Source: Coniferiporia sulphurascens (Eukaryota; Basidiomycota; Agaricomycetes; Hymenochaetales; Hymenochaetaceae). Taken from it: 64,000 bases of DNA. Position 1 is the first letter of the stretch. The number at the start of each line of letters is the position of its first letter. The stretch lies in the NCBI GenBank assembly GCA_002794785.1, contig NBBA01000006.1, forward strand, positions 806,001 to 870,000. Reading direction: 5' to 3'. The notes beneath the pieces are model-generated. The model made no database searches and was not told the DNA's origin. It saw nothing but the letters and a program-made list of their open reading frames with translations. This document shows positions 8,966 through 20,014 of the stretch, piece after piece. Both the position numbers and the translations under genes were made by a program.

Positions 8966-9611
8966 TTTTATTATTATTTATTATTATTATTCCTGCAGTA
9001 TTACATAATTACAAGCTGCCCCCCCAAAGGGGGGGCCCTAACTACATAACAACAGAGGCACCCATCATCACACAACGCACAAAACTGGGCGGGGGCCCTG
9101 CTCCCCGAAGGGTGCCAGAGTGGGAAGGGCCCCTATTAGTAAATGAGAATGAGAAAGAGGGAGGAGTACGTATCACTACTGCCGAGCCAAACAGACAATA
9201 TCAGGCAAAGGGGGTAGCTTAGAATAGGAAAGGGTGGGCGAGAGCGCCGGCTGGGACATATGGGGGGGAGTCCGAAGGGCAGGCACTAAACAGCGGAAAA
9301 GGGAGGAAGCACACCTGAAAGCTCCAAGAGAGCCGGGTCCAGGTCCTGGGTACGGGGTCCAAGCATACGTCTCATGTAATCCCAGAGGAGGTCCAAGTCC
9401 ATATCTTCGTCGGTCGGGTGTCCCTCCAGCTCCATCATGGCGAACACCAAGCGGATGGTGGCAGAGGTGCGGTTGGATAGGCAGTTGAGTTGCCCCATCA
9501 GCTTTAGCCAGCGGCACAGAACCTGAAGACAGTTTTCGTTGGCCCACCCGGTGTGGTGGGTCGGAAGTGGGTCACGGGGGGGCCAGACCTTGTGGATCCA
9601 GGGTCGGAATG
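8966..9611 (-). mobile_element. LINE A2 3' end, inverted half of the copy at 1-468
   Basis: Read on the minus strand, this is the ORF2 end (WLKLMGQLNCLSNRTSATIRL, MELEGHPTDEDMDLDLLWDY, stop near 9286), about 300 bases of 3' UTR and a TAA-type tail (8966-8997). The G/C hairpin is at 9018-9036. Its upstream end begins cattccgaccctggatcc. Joined to the end of 1-468 (gtcgcacattc), this rebuilds the uninterrupted LINE sequence seen at 47138-47160. MELEG identifies subfamily A2 on both sides. Confidence 0.85.
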
Positions 9612-10171
9612 TGTTAAGCTCAACGGTTATGCAGTGATTGACGTCGGGGCTTCCTGATCGTCAGAACTGGTGGTACGGCAACGGGGCTTCCTAGATGTCG
9701 TAAGTCAAAGGTGATCGTCGATGGGGCTTCCTGATCGGCAATGTGGACGTGGTAGGCTTCTATAGTGAGTCGGGTTACAACAAAGCGACTAATGGCCAAG
9801 TGGCACACAGTAGACTGGTGGTAGCAGATAATGGGCTTGTATGAACAAAGAGCACAAGCTTAGGGCTTGTGCTACTGAAGTTACATGCTTATATGCTATT
9901 CTATGTGTTTGCTACTGTAGCGACTTGGTTAGGTATGTTTACCAGACTATGGAAGGTCATGGAAACTCAAGGAATGCCTTGGTAATACAAGTACAGTGAT
10001 CAGTAAGCAAAGCACGTCATGATGGTGCAATAAGGCGTCATCATGGTGTCTTATGGCATAAGGCGGAATAAGGATGAGTAAGGTAGAGAAATGGGGGAGT
10101 TGCGCTGACTGATGATGACGAAGAGGAAGTGAGTCAGCACAAATAGGGAAAAGTAAAGGAAAATTGTAACA
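9612..10171 (-). repeat. LTR of the Gypsy family, minus orientation, recombinant
   Basis: This 560-bp LTR has the same ends and promoter features as 469-1027. Its left flank gaatg is the reverse complement of cattc, the flank of the 5' LTR at 469. Its right flank gcatg belongs to an unrelated 69-bp sequence. It is therefore not a simple solo LTR but a breakpoint of an inversion. Confidence 0.9.
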
Positions 10172-10240
10172 GCATGGAACCCAGGCCAGTTGGTCTGGGA
10201 GGTCGGACTTCCCCCCTGTTTGCAGGGTGGGAAGTTTTTT
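10172..10240. other. Unassigned 69-bp spacer
   Basis: The segment between the LTR and the first recognisable LINE base matches no other part of the window by eye. I see no feature in it. Confidence 0.4.
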
Positions 10241-10378
10241 CCCCACCCCTGCCTCTGCAACAACTGCAAGGGCGACCACCCCGCCACCCTGCCGGCCTGC
10301 CCCAAGAAGAGGCATTATCGCCAAATCAAAGAGGCCCTAGCTGCCGACCCCATTGACAACCAGATGGAGGAACTATGA
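10241..10378 (+). pseudogene. LINE A1 ORF1 C-terminus
   Basis: This encodes the last CCHC knuckle (CNNCKGDHPATLPACPKK) and the C-terminal NQMEEL, then TGA at 10376-10378. The TGA overlaps the ORF2 ATG in the sequence ATGA, as in the other copies. Everything upstream in ORF1 is missing through 5' truncation. Confidence 0.82.
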
Positions 10379-13300
10379 TAGAGATGCTCTCTATCCTGCA
10401 GTGGAACGCTGCCTGCTCACTTGCGGCGATTCATTCCCTAATCCCTGTCCTTACAACTTACCCCTCCCCACCGCACCTAATTCTTATTCAGGAACTGCCC
10501 TGGTATCAAATAGGCCTGCAACCCTCACTCACCAACCCAACTGGCACCCTGGTCCTCAATGTCCCCACCATCCCAGGCTATGTACCTGTCCTACCACCAG
10601 AGGTCCATCCTTGGGTAGTCACATACATCTCCAGGGCCCTCCCCCCTACCTCATGGTCAATCCTCAGAGCCGCATCCCATGGCACCGATGTACTGATGGT
10701 GGAGATATGATCCCTACTCACCCTCCAGGTGTGCAACTATTATGGCATGCACCCCCCAGAGTGAGAGAATGCTGCCCCTCAGTACCCAGGTGAGTCCTTT
10801 TTGTTTTCACTCCCCTTGGTGCTAGCCACCACTCTACTTGTGGCAGGTGACTTCAACCGGCATCACCACATGTGGTCCAAATTCTCTGTCCCACAATGAG
10901 ACGACTTGGGGGCGCAACCCCTTGATGACTTTTTCCATGGGCATGGCCTGGTGCCTGCCCACCTTCCTGACTCTGACTCACAGCCCGACAGCAATTGTCG
11001 TCAGTGTCCCATTGACATGATCTGGGCCCCACCTGCAGTCAACCCTGACTCTATTCTAGATTCGGCTACCTCCGACCCTTCACCACTGTCCAACCATGCC
11101 ATCCTGCAATGGTCACTGCCATTTCGGCCCCCCCCTCCTGTCTTAAAGACATGCTGCCTGCTACCAGCTGACAAGGAGGAATGGACTGACATTGCCTTCC
11201 CTCTACTCAAAGAAGCCTTCCGCCTCCTGGGGCTCAATACCCATGCCCTGGACATCAAAGCTAAAGTGGTAATCAACTCTATGTTCGCCACCCTCCAGCC
11301 GTTCACCCGCCTCACCAGGCCATTGAAAACGGAAGTCCCATGGTGGTCACCCCACTGCAAGACCCTCCTATCCACCATCCAGATGGCCACCACCCCCCTC
11401 CAGCGATCATCAGCTCGATGCACCTTCAAAAGGGGCATTAGGACGGCCAAACGGCAGTTCTATGCTGACCAGGCCTCCAAAGCAGATGCATCCAACATCT
11501 GGAACTGGGCTAAACACAGCCTAGGCAACCAACCCACCCCAATCCCCTCACTCAAATGGCACAATGGCTCCTTCACCCAGACAGATGACAAGAAAGGTGA
11601 GCTTTTCCGCAAAACCTTTTTCATGCCCCCCCCACCCCAGGCAGCGGCCCCCACCCCACCACCACCACCTTAACCAGCTGCCCTGCCCATACTCCTCATG
11701 GAGATTATGGGGGCACTGGCTGATACATCCAACTTGTCGGCACTGGGCCTCTCGGGAATAGGCTACCGCCCCCTGAAATGGGTTGTGGAAGCCTACCCCA
11801 ATGAGATCCTCTCACTTTTCAACAACTGCTTGCGCCTGGGGCACCACCATGAGTGCTGGCAGGCAGCAAAAGTGGTGATGCTCTGGAAGCCAAACAAGAA
11901 GGACCCATTCTTGCTGTGCTCTTACCAGCCCATCACCCTCAAGGAGACCCTAGGGAAACTCCTTGAAAAGATAATTGCTAACAGGCTCCAGTTCCTCACT
12001 AACACATGGGACTGGTTGCCACCGAACCAATACGGAATGGCCTTGACGCCACCCAACACCTCTTACAGATTGCAGAGTGTGCCCACTTGGAGGGCCTCAT
12101 CTGTTTGGTCCTAGTGGTTGACATTCAGGGCTTCTTCAACTCAGTGCATCCCCAACTCCTCCACTGACAACTGCTGGACCTTGGTTGTGTGCCTGACATG
12201 GCCAACTGGTGTTTGTCCTTCATGATGGACAGGCAGGTTGCTGTCGCTTTTGACGGCACCACCCTCCCAACTGCCCTGAAACCTGACTTCGGCACCCCTC
12301 AAGGATCGCTGGTCTCCCCTATCTTGTCAACAATATTTGCAGGTGTGGTCCTCCAGCATTTTCACCAAGCCAGCACCACTGCCTTAGCATATGTTGACGA
12401 CCACTTACTTATCTGTGTAGGTCCCTCAGTGGCATCCAACTACTGTGCCCTTGCCTGCACCTACCACCAACTCGACACCCTCTTCGGCACCATTGGTCTC
12501 AACATCGAAGCCGCCAAGACGGAGTGCCTCCACTTTCACCCCCCCTGGCGATGCACAGGCTACGATGGCTGGGACACCGCCAGGGTCCAGGTCAACAACA
12601 CCCTGATCCACCCCTCAATCCCACTGCAATGGTTGGGGATTTGGTGGGACCCAGGCCTCTCCTTCAAGCCCCACATTGAGCGCATGCACTCCAAGGGGCT
12701 CTCCACCCTCACTGCCCTCCGCATTCTGGGCAACACCCAATGCGGCATCTTGGCCCTCCTCCTCCGCCACCTGTACACCTCCTGCATCTGCTCCATCCTG
12801 TCATGGGGGGCGCCAGTATGGTACCATGGCTGCCGCCAAAAAACCTTGGTAAACCGCCTCCAGGCTGTGCAAAACATAGCCTGCTGTTGGATATTGGGCG
12901 TCTTCAAGGGCGCCTCCCCCCATTCCACCAATTTTCTTTGCTCCATTCCTCCTCTTTCTTTTTACCTCAAGTATATAAAGACTACCCATTCTCTGCACCT
13001 CTGGTGCACCCCTCACTCTATTGGCTGCAAATTATTTAAAAATGTAGCTAACAGACCTTTCTCCCTTTCTCTGCAGGTCCGAGCCCCCCGGGTTCAACAA
13101 GTCCCTGCATACATGCACCCCCCATGGACAGATCCCCTGGCCTTCACCAACGGCCGAGTCCACTTCACCACCCCTGTCACCCCGGTCAGCACCGACATGC
13201 GCAAGTAATTTGTGAGTGCTGCTCGGGCCCTAGGCTCCACCCCTCACATCCAGGTATTCACAGATGGCTCTTGCATCAATGACAAGTCGGGCTCTGCCAT

Positions 13301-14354
13301 CTGTGCAATGCTGGGCCCCACCTGCCTCCAGTCACGCCGACTGGAGTCCCCTACCTGCGCCACCGCCACAGACACCAAGGAGTTCTCCCTTGCTACGGCC
13401 CCGGGCTGGGTAGCATGCCGCCTCCCAGTGCAACTGCATGTCGCATCGGACATTTTCTTCTTGTCCAATTCACTGACTGCTCTCCACCTTTTCTGAATGT
13501 GGGCCGCTGCCCCTGGCGCCCACCTCCTTCACATCTGGAAAGCGGGTGTGGAGACTCTGCTGGACTCGTACCCCCAGCTCACTGTTCATTTCATATGGTG
13601 CCCTGGCCACTCGGACATCCCCAGTAATGAATGGGCTGACACAGAAGTGAAACTGGTGACAGAGCTCCCTCCATCTGACCTAAAGCCCTCCACCTCCGTG
13701 CTAAAAGAAGTCGCCATCCACACTCTCATGGACCAGTGGATGCTCTCACTCGCACGCCCACTAGCCTCAACCGCTGACAAATACTTGGTGGTACATGGCC
13801 TCCCCTCTTGCTGACCTCGAAAGCTGCTCATGCATTTGGTCAACCATCCCCACAGCAAGCTGTCTGCAGTCACTCAGGTCCTCTGCCACACTGGTCCCTA
13901 TGGGGGTTACTGGCTGAGCTTTGACTCAGCCTACTGGCACAGGCATGGCCTGATCTTGCATTGCAGGTGGCACAACCACCCCCCATGGCCCACGCAGTCG
14001 ACCACCCACATCCTTGGCGGCTGCAGCTCCTTCCACTCGTGGATACAATGTGTATGGCCACCTCGGGACCCTCTCCCAGTCCACCACTCAGAGTGGGCTG
14101 ACAAACACCGCCTTCCGGTTCTGCGCCGTTGGCTGAAACTAACAGGGCATCTCAACCACCTCTCCAACTGCACTGCAGGCGCTATCCGGCTAGCCTTCAC
14201 TGTGATGGACCTTGACGGCCACCCAACCGATGAGGATATGGACTTGGACCTCCTAAGGGATTACATGCATCATATGCTTGGACCCAGAACCCAGGACTTG
14301 GACCTGGCCCTTTTGGAGCTCTCAGGTATGCTTCCTCCCTTTCCTCTCGATTAG
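10375..14354 (+). pseudogene. LINE A1 ORF2: endonuclease, RT, RNase H, C-terminal domain
   Basis: ORF2 nicks the target and reverse-transcribes the LINE RNA onto it. It starts MIEMLSILQWNAACSLAAIHS with the endonuclease motifs LILIQELPWYQ and LLVAGDFN. The RT has GTPQGSLVSPIL near 12291 and an intact YVDDH box near 12391. RNase H begins VQVFTDGS near 13250; the third catalytic position is Asn in FLSNSLTAL, where the least decayed copies have Asp. The C-terminal domain runs to the TAG at 14352. The reading frame is broken by several stops (for example after MVEI at 10708, after PPPPP at 11671, at 13206 and at 13493) and by a frameshift near 12035. Confidence 0.88.
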
Positions 14355-14686
14355 TGCCCGCCTTTCGAATTCCTATGGATATGTCTTGGCCGGCACTCTT
14401 GTCATCCCTTTCTCCATTCTAAGCTTCCTACCTTAACCTGCCCTTGTCTGCTTGGTTTGTTTGTAGTGATATGTATCCCTCCCTCTCTGGTTTGACTTTG
14501 TTTTCTTCAATAGGGGCTCTTCACACTATGGCACCCTTCGGGGAGCAGAGCCCCCGCCCAGTTTTGTGTGATGTGCAATGATGGGTGCCTCTGTTGTTAT
14601 GTAGTTAGGGCCCCCCCTTTGGGGGGGCAGCTTGTAATTATGTAATACTGCAGGAATAATTTAAAAAATTAAAAATTAAAAAAACC
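14355..14686 (+). other. LINE A1 3' UTR with G/C hairpin and A/T tail
   Basis: This is the conserved 3' UTR of family A. It contains the CCCAGTTTTGTG segment, the GTGCCTCTGTTGTTATG segment, a 7-bp C/G hairpin with a TTT loop, and GTAATACTGCAGGAATAAT before the A/T tail. The same block ends every A copy in the window, so it is probably the RT recognition region. Confidence 0.75.
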
Positions 14687-15934
14687 CGCCTTCCAGATGT
14701 GAAGGAGGTGGGTGCTGGGAGCGGCAGCCCAGGTGCGGAAGAGGTGAATGGCAGTCAGTGAATTGGACAAGAAGAAAATGTCCAATGCGACATGCAGTTG
14801 CACTGGGAGGCGGTGCACTACCCAGCTGGGGGCCGTGGTGAGGGAGAACTCCTTGGCATCCATGGTGGTGGCGCAGGTGGGTGACTCCAGTCGGCATGAC
14901 CGGAGTCGGGTGGGGCCTAGCATGGCACAGATGGCCGAACCCAACTTATTGTCAATGCGGGAGCCATTGGTGAATACTTGGACATGTGGGGTGGCTCCCA
15001 AGTTGCGTGCAGCTGCAATGAACTGTTTGTGGGTGTCGGCACTGACTGGGGTGATGGGGGTGGCAAAGCGGACATGGCCTTTCATAAAAGCCAGGGGGTC
15101 CGTCCATGGGGGATGCATGTATGCAGGGACCTGTTGAACCCAGGGGGCTTGGACCTGCAAAGAAAGTGAGAAAGGTCTGTTAGCTACATTTTCAAAAAGT
15201 TTTCGGCCAATAGAGTGAGGGGTGTGCCAAAGGCGCAGAGAATGGGTTGTCTTTATATATTCTAAATAGAAAGAGAGAGGGGGAACAGAGCAAAGGAAAT
15301 TTGTGGAATGGGGGGAGGTGCCTTTGAAGATGCCCAGAATCCAGTGGCAGGCTGTATTTTGTACAGCCTGCAGGTGGTTTACCAGAGTTTTTTGGTGGCG
15401 GCCATGATACCATACCAGTGCCCCCCCATGACAGGATGGAGCGGATGCAGGTGGTGTATAGGCAGTGGAGGAGGAGGGCTGAGATGCCGCATTGGGTGTT
15501 GCCCAGGATGCAGAGGGTGGCGAGTGTGGAAAGCCCCTTGGAGTGCATGCGCTCTACATGGGGCTTGAAAGAGAGGCCTGGATCCCACCATATCCCCAAC
15601 CATTGCAATGGGATTGAGGGGCAGATCAGGGTGTTGGGGTTGACCTGGACGCCAGTGGTGGACCAGCCATCATAGCTGGTGCATTGCTGAGGGGGGTGGA
15701 AGTGTAGGCACTCTGTCTTGGCGGCTTTGATGTTGAGACCAATGGTGCCAAAGAGGGTGTTGAGTTGATGATAGGTGTGGGTGAGGGTGCAGCAGTTGGA
15801 TGCCACAGAGGGACCTATGCATATTAGTAAGTGGTCGTCAACATATGCCAGGGTGGTAGTGCCAGCTTGGTGAAAGTGCCAGAGGACCACCCCTGCAAAT
15901 ATAGTTGACAGGATGGGGGAGACTGGTGATCCCC
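14687..15934 (-). pseudogene. LINE A1 fragment: RT C-terminal half and RNase H
   Basis: On the minus strand this encodes the RT end from MVLWHFHQAGTTTLAYVDDHLLIC (YVDD intact) through HIERM-like and LYTTCIRSILSWG segments. RNase H follows with VQVFTNGSRIDNKLG; the first catalytic Asp of FTDGS is Asn here. The piece stops at HIWKAG next to the tail of the preceding LINE. On the other side it is cut at SPILSTIF by the tail of LINE B, which appears to have inserted into it. Several stops and a frameshift are present. Confidence 0.85.
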
Positions 15935-16264
15935 TTTTTTTTATTTTTAAATTTATTATTCCTACTGAGTTACATAATACACCTGCAGCCCCGAAGGGGC
16001 CGCCTGTAAACTACCTAACTACTGAGGCGCCCATCATCACTCATTGAGCGAAACTGGGCGGGGTGTGTGCCTCCTGGGGGAGGCCTAGTGTACTTATGTG
16101 CCCTATTAAGGATGAATAGGAGAGAGGAAGAGGGAGGCATACATGTCATGACTACAGGAAACTGGTCCAAGTTAAGACAAGGTCAGGAAAAGAGAGTCCC
16201 TTAGAAGAGGAAAGGAGTGGCTGCAAGTGCCATAGAAGAAACCAGTGGGGAATCCAAATGGCAG
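15935..16264 (-). other. LINE B 3' UTR with hairpin and tail
   Basis: This family-B 3' UTR has the stem CAGCCCC/GGGGCCGCC around 15989-16008 and the tail at 15935-15965. The sequence CCCAGTTTCGCTCAATGAGTG near 16040 is shared with the other B copies. There is no ORF. Confidence 0.72.
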
Positions 16265-16650
16265 TCAAGAGTCAGAGGGAAATGGTGGGAGCATACCTGA
16301 GAGCTCCAAAAGGGCCGGGTCCGCGTCCTGAGTTCTGGATCCAAGAAACCTGCACACGTAGCCCTGGAGGGTGTCCAAGTCGAGGTCATTGTCGGTTGGG
16401 AGTCCATCCAAGTCCATGGCTGCAAAGGCGAGGCGAATCGCCCCGGCTGTGCAGTTGGACATCCGGTTGAGGTGGCCTGTCAGGCATAGCCAGCGCCTTA
16501 AGACCAGGAGGTGGTTTTTGTCCACCCATTCGGTATGGTGGACAGGGAGGGGGTCGCTCTTGGGCCAGACCCATTGTATCCAGGGCTGGAAGGTTTTGCA
16601 TCCACCTAGGACATGAGAGGTTGACTGTGCTGGCCAGGGTGGGTGGTTGT

Positions 16651-17208
16651 TGTTAAGCTCAACGGTTACGTGGTGATCGACGTCGGGGCTTCCTGATCGT
16701 CGGAACTGGTGGGATGGCAACGGGGCTTCCTAGATGTCGTAAGTCGAGGGTGATCGTCGATGGGGCTTCCTGATCGGCGATGTGGACGCGGTAGGCTTCT
16801 ATAGTAAGTCGGGTTACAACGAAGCGACTAATGGCCAAGCGGCACACAGTAGACTGGTGGTAGCAGATAATGGGCTTGTATGAACAAAGAGCACAAGCTT
16901 AGGGCTTGTGCTACTGAAGTTACATGCTTATATACTACTCTATGTGTTTGTTACTGTAGGGTCGTGTATTAGGTCGTTTACATGGCTGTGGAAGGTCATG
17001 GAAACCCAAGGAAAGTCTTGGTAATACAAGTGAAGGTATCAGTAAGCAAAGCACGTCATGATGGTGCACTAAGGCATCATCATGGCGTCTTATGGCGTAA
17101 GGTGAAGAAGGATGAGTAAGGCAGAGAAATGGGGGAGTTGTGCTGACTGATGATGATGAAGAGGAAGTGAGTCAGCGCATAAGGGAAAGTAAAGGAAAAA
17201 TTGTAACA
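16651..17208 (-). repeat. Solo LTR, Gypsy family, TSD GTTGT
   Basis: This 558-bp LTR has TGTTAAGCTCAACGG...AATTGTAACA ends. The flanks 16646-16650 and 17209-17213 are both gttgt. The LINE B sequence (gggtggttgt|gccacctgc) is continuous across it once the duplication is removed, so this is an ordinary solo LTR. Confidence 0.96.
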
Positions 17209-17252
17209 GTTGTGCCACCTGCAGTGGGAGATCAGGCCATGTCTGCGCTGGT

Positions 17253-17677
17253 TGTTAGGGCAACACTATACACCAACACGGCACACAGGTTCTACCAGTG
17301 AAACGACTTAGGAAAGTGAGACGCAAGTTGACAAGGAGGGATCACACAGAGATAGTAGATATCCTAAGAGAACTCAACTGAGTTCCCCAGGTCTGCATTG
17401 GTTGCTACTTATACACATTCAACTACTTTAGGGTAGGTCAAATCTATAATAAACTACCAATCAGAAGTGTGAAACAGTCATGACACCATTACTACATAAT
17501 ATGTCGCCATACTGATGCAATATGGCATCATTGTTCTAGAACCTTCTACTGTGACATCATAGATCCAGAACTATCTGTGCCTGCTTACTACTGATCAGAC
17601 TGAGCATACCTAATGACTAATCCATCATTATATAATACAAGGTGAAACATAAGTCGAAAAACGCTTATATCATAACA
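17253..17677 (-). repeat. Solo LTR of a different family, TSD CTGGT
   Basis: This 425-bp element starts TGTTAGGGCAACACTATACA and ends CTTATATCATAACA, flanked by ctggt at 17248-17252 and 17678-17682. The host LINE B sequence is continuous across it. It shares only TGTTA/TAACA with the Gypsy-family LTR. The minus orientation is tentative: that strand has a GTGTATAAGTAG promoter-like box in a reasonable place. The internal part of the element is not in the window. Confidence 0.85.
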
Positions 17678-18897
17678 CTGGTAAGCTGAGTCGAAGCTCA
17701 GCCAGTAGCCCCCATAGGGACCGGCATGACAGAGGACCTGCACCACTGTGGTGAGCTCCAAGTGAGGGTGGTCAACCAAGACAGTGAGGATCTTCTGTGG
17801 TCATCAAGATGGGGGGCCTGTAACTGCCAGGTATTTGTCGGCAGTGGAGGCGAGGGGGCGGGCCAGGTGAAGGGACCAGCACTCAGTGAGGGTGCGAGTT
17901 GCCACTTCCTTCAGTGCAGAGATAGAGGGAGCAAGGGTCGATGGAGGAAGCTCTGTAGCAAGCTTCGCCTTGGAGTCCGCCCATTCATTCCCAGGGATTG
18001 CCTCATGTCCTGGGCACCATTGGAAATGAATGGTTAGATTAGGAAAGGAGTTGAGAAGAGTCTCGACCCCCGCCTTCCAGAGGGGGAGGAGCTGGGCCCC
18101 TGAAGCTGAGGGCCAAGTGTGAAAAAGGTCGAGTGCTGTCAGAGAGTCAGAGAGGAAGTAGATCTCCTGGATATCCAGCAGTAGGTGTTGGAGTCGGCAT
18201 GCAGCCCAGCAAGGAGCAGTCGCCAGAGAGAAGATCTCAGTGTCTGTTGCTGTGGCACATGTGGGAGAGGTGAGCTGAAGGGAGGTGATGTATATTTCCC
18301 CCTTCATGCTGCAGATGGCCAATCCTGAGGCATTACCAATGTGAGATCCATCTGTAAACACCTGCAGGGAAGAGTTGGTGCAGAGAGCCTGGGCTTGGGC
18401 AACATAGTGGTCATGCATTTCCGAAGAAACTGGCTGCCTGGGGGCTGAGAAGACGATTCAACCTTGACCAAAGGCAAGGGAGTCTGTCCAGGGGGAGTGT
18501 GTGTACACTGGGATCTGTTGGACTCATGAGATGCGGACCTGCAACGAAAGTGAAAAGGGAGTGTTAGCATTGGGATTGAACTTTTTCTGCCCTACATGGT
18601 GGGGGGTGCACCAGAGGTGCAGGGCATGAGTGGTCTTTAAATATTCGAAATAAGCGAAGAAAGGGGGAGTGGAACAAAGGAAATTAGTAGAATGTGGAGA
18701 CACACCCTTATAGATGCCTAAAATCCAATGGCAAGTGGTGTTCTGTACTGCCTGTAGTCAGTTGACTAAGGTTTTATGGCAACATCTATGATACCAGACT
18801 GGTGCACCCCATGCTAAGATGGTGCACACACAGGTGGTATATGTTAGTAAATTGATGAAAATCGTGATCACCAGATCAATGGATTAGCAAGATTGAC

Positions 18898-19332
18898 ATG
18901 GCAAGACCTGTAACTCTAATTGATACCAGGAACCTATGTCAACACTGTAAAGATGCAGATCAAGTAGCATGGAAAGTGTTTAATATTGCATGCGCAACAG
19001 TAGGACAGAATGCAGGATATGACAACTGTCAAATTACATTTGATCATACTACAAGGGAACAACAAGTGGCAGAAAGGCTAGAAGTAATAATTGAACATAG
19101 AGCAACTATGTTCTTGTATCAATTGAATAGATATGTAATCAGCGCTTACACAAGAACCAAGATTTATAATCAGCCACATAATGAATTATGTTATCAAAGG
19201 GTGGTTATTACATCAACTGACTATGCAGAAGCGGCACACCAAATAATCCATACTATCAATAAACAATTACAAGAACAATTATTCACATACAAAGCCAACT
19301 TCATAGCCAAAGGACACACAACAGTAGATTGA
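18898..19332 (+). CDS. Element X1 protein of unknown function
   Basis: The ATG at 18898 opens a 144-aa frame. In the same frame after the TGA at 19330, further protein-like sequence continues (EIIIWWFNDEPSYRVTPGYSR, ALFMPIDNRTPE) to about 19540, so the original protein was probably over 220 aa. A short LCQHCKDA motif (C-x2-C) is followed by AWKVFNIACATVGQNAGYDNCQITFDHT, both recognisable in X2 and X3 despite many DNA differences. That protein-level conservation argues for real past coding. I do not recognise the family. A capsid- or Gag-like role is one possibility, but no zinc knuckle or protease motif is visible. Confidence 0.6.
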   Translation: MARPVTLIDTRNLCQHCKDADQVAWKVFNIACATVGQNAGYDNCQITFDHTTREQQVAERLEVIIEHRATMFLYQLNRYVISAYTRTKIYNQPHNELCYQRVVITSTDYAEAAHQIIHTINKQLQEQLFTYKANFIAKGHTTVD

Positions 19333-20006
19333 AAGGAACCAAACCAAAGACAGGAGTTAATACCAATAGATAAAGAGATTATAATATGGTGGTTCAATGA
19401 TGAACCTTCATATAGAGTAACACCAGGGTATAGCAGGATAACAAATATAAATGCTATAGGACCTGAAGCGCTCTTTATGCCAATAGACAATAGGACACCA
19501 GAATGAACCCCTTTCAATGATATTATGGAAGGTATGACTCAAGTTTAGTCTATGGTAATAAGTAACAAGCCACAACAAGATAAGATTAAGAAGGCTAGCA
19601 TAATCGCTGAGCCACACAAGTATATCTAAGTGTTCAGCTAAGAATAGCCAATGGAAGCATGGTGATCAATTAAAGACATGATTGATGGGAGCCAAGTACA
19701 GCGCACCGCACAGCAGAACTGATTAGGAAATAAGGAGAAGCATCATAGGTATAGTAGTATCTGAGAATGGTTAACTTAGGAATTGTACTATATGACTCAA
19801 TGGAAACTCAGGGAAGGTTCTAGCATAAGATAAAGATAGCATGGTAGGCTGTAGAACATACCGGAATATGTAACTGACTCATAAGAAGCTAAGAATAGTA
19901 AATAGCATGTACAGGATTGTACTGGAACATTCTTATGACTTATAAAGCGAGAGTAGTATGTTGTAGTATCTACCAGAACATAGTAAATAGACTACAACAT
20001 GTAGGG

Positions 20007-20014
20007 TATAAAAG
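20007..20014 (+). promoter_or_regulatory. TATA box near the 3' end of element X1
   Basis: The sequence TATAAAAG lies 177 bases before the element's right end. X2 (near 49853, minus strand) and X3 (near 26375, minus strand) have TATA boxes at nearly the same distance from their 3' ends. This is the layout of a U3-R-U5 boundary in an LTR. Confidence 0.55.

Larger units (their letters stand above)
10241..14686 (+). mobile_element. 5'-truncated LINE A1 (Tad1-like)
   Basis: The element begins inside ORF1 at the last zinc knuckle and runs through ORF2 to a 3' UTR with hairpin (CCCCCCC at 14611-14617, GGGGGGG at 14621-14627). It ends in the tail CTGCAGGAATAAT followed by A/T (14650-14686). It abuts another LINE A1 in opposite orientation, so tail faces tail. 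No target duplication was found, probably because the flanks have been rearranged. Confidence 0.88.

Noticed and set aside
9612..10171. Ordinary solo LTR
   Set aside because: The five-base flanks do not match each other, and the left flank matches the 5' LTR at 469 in inverted form. It is an inversion breakpoint.
13050..13090. Intron 3' splice site (ctttctctgcag|gt) between RT and RNase H of LINE ORF2
   Set aside because: In the best copy (34779-36878) the frame reads straight through this sequence as coding, so no intron is needed.
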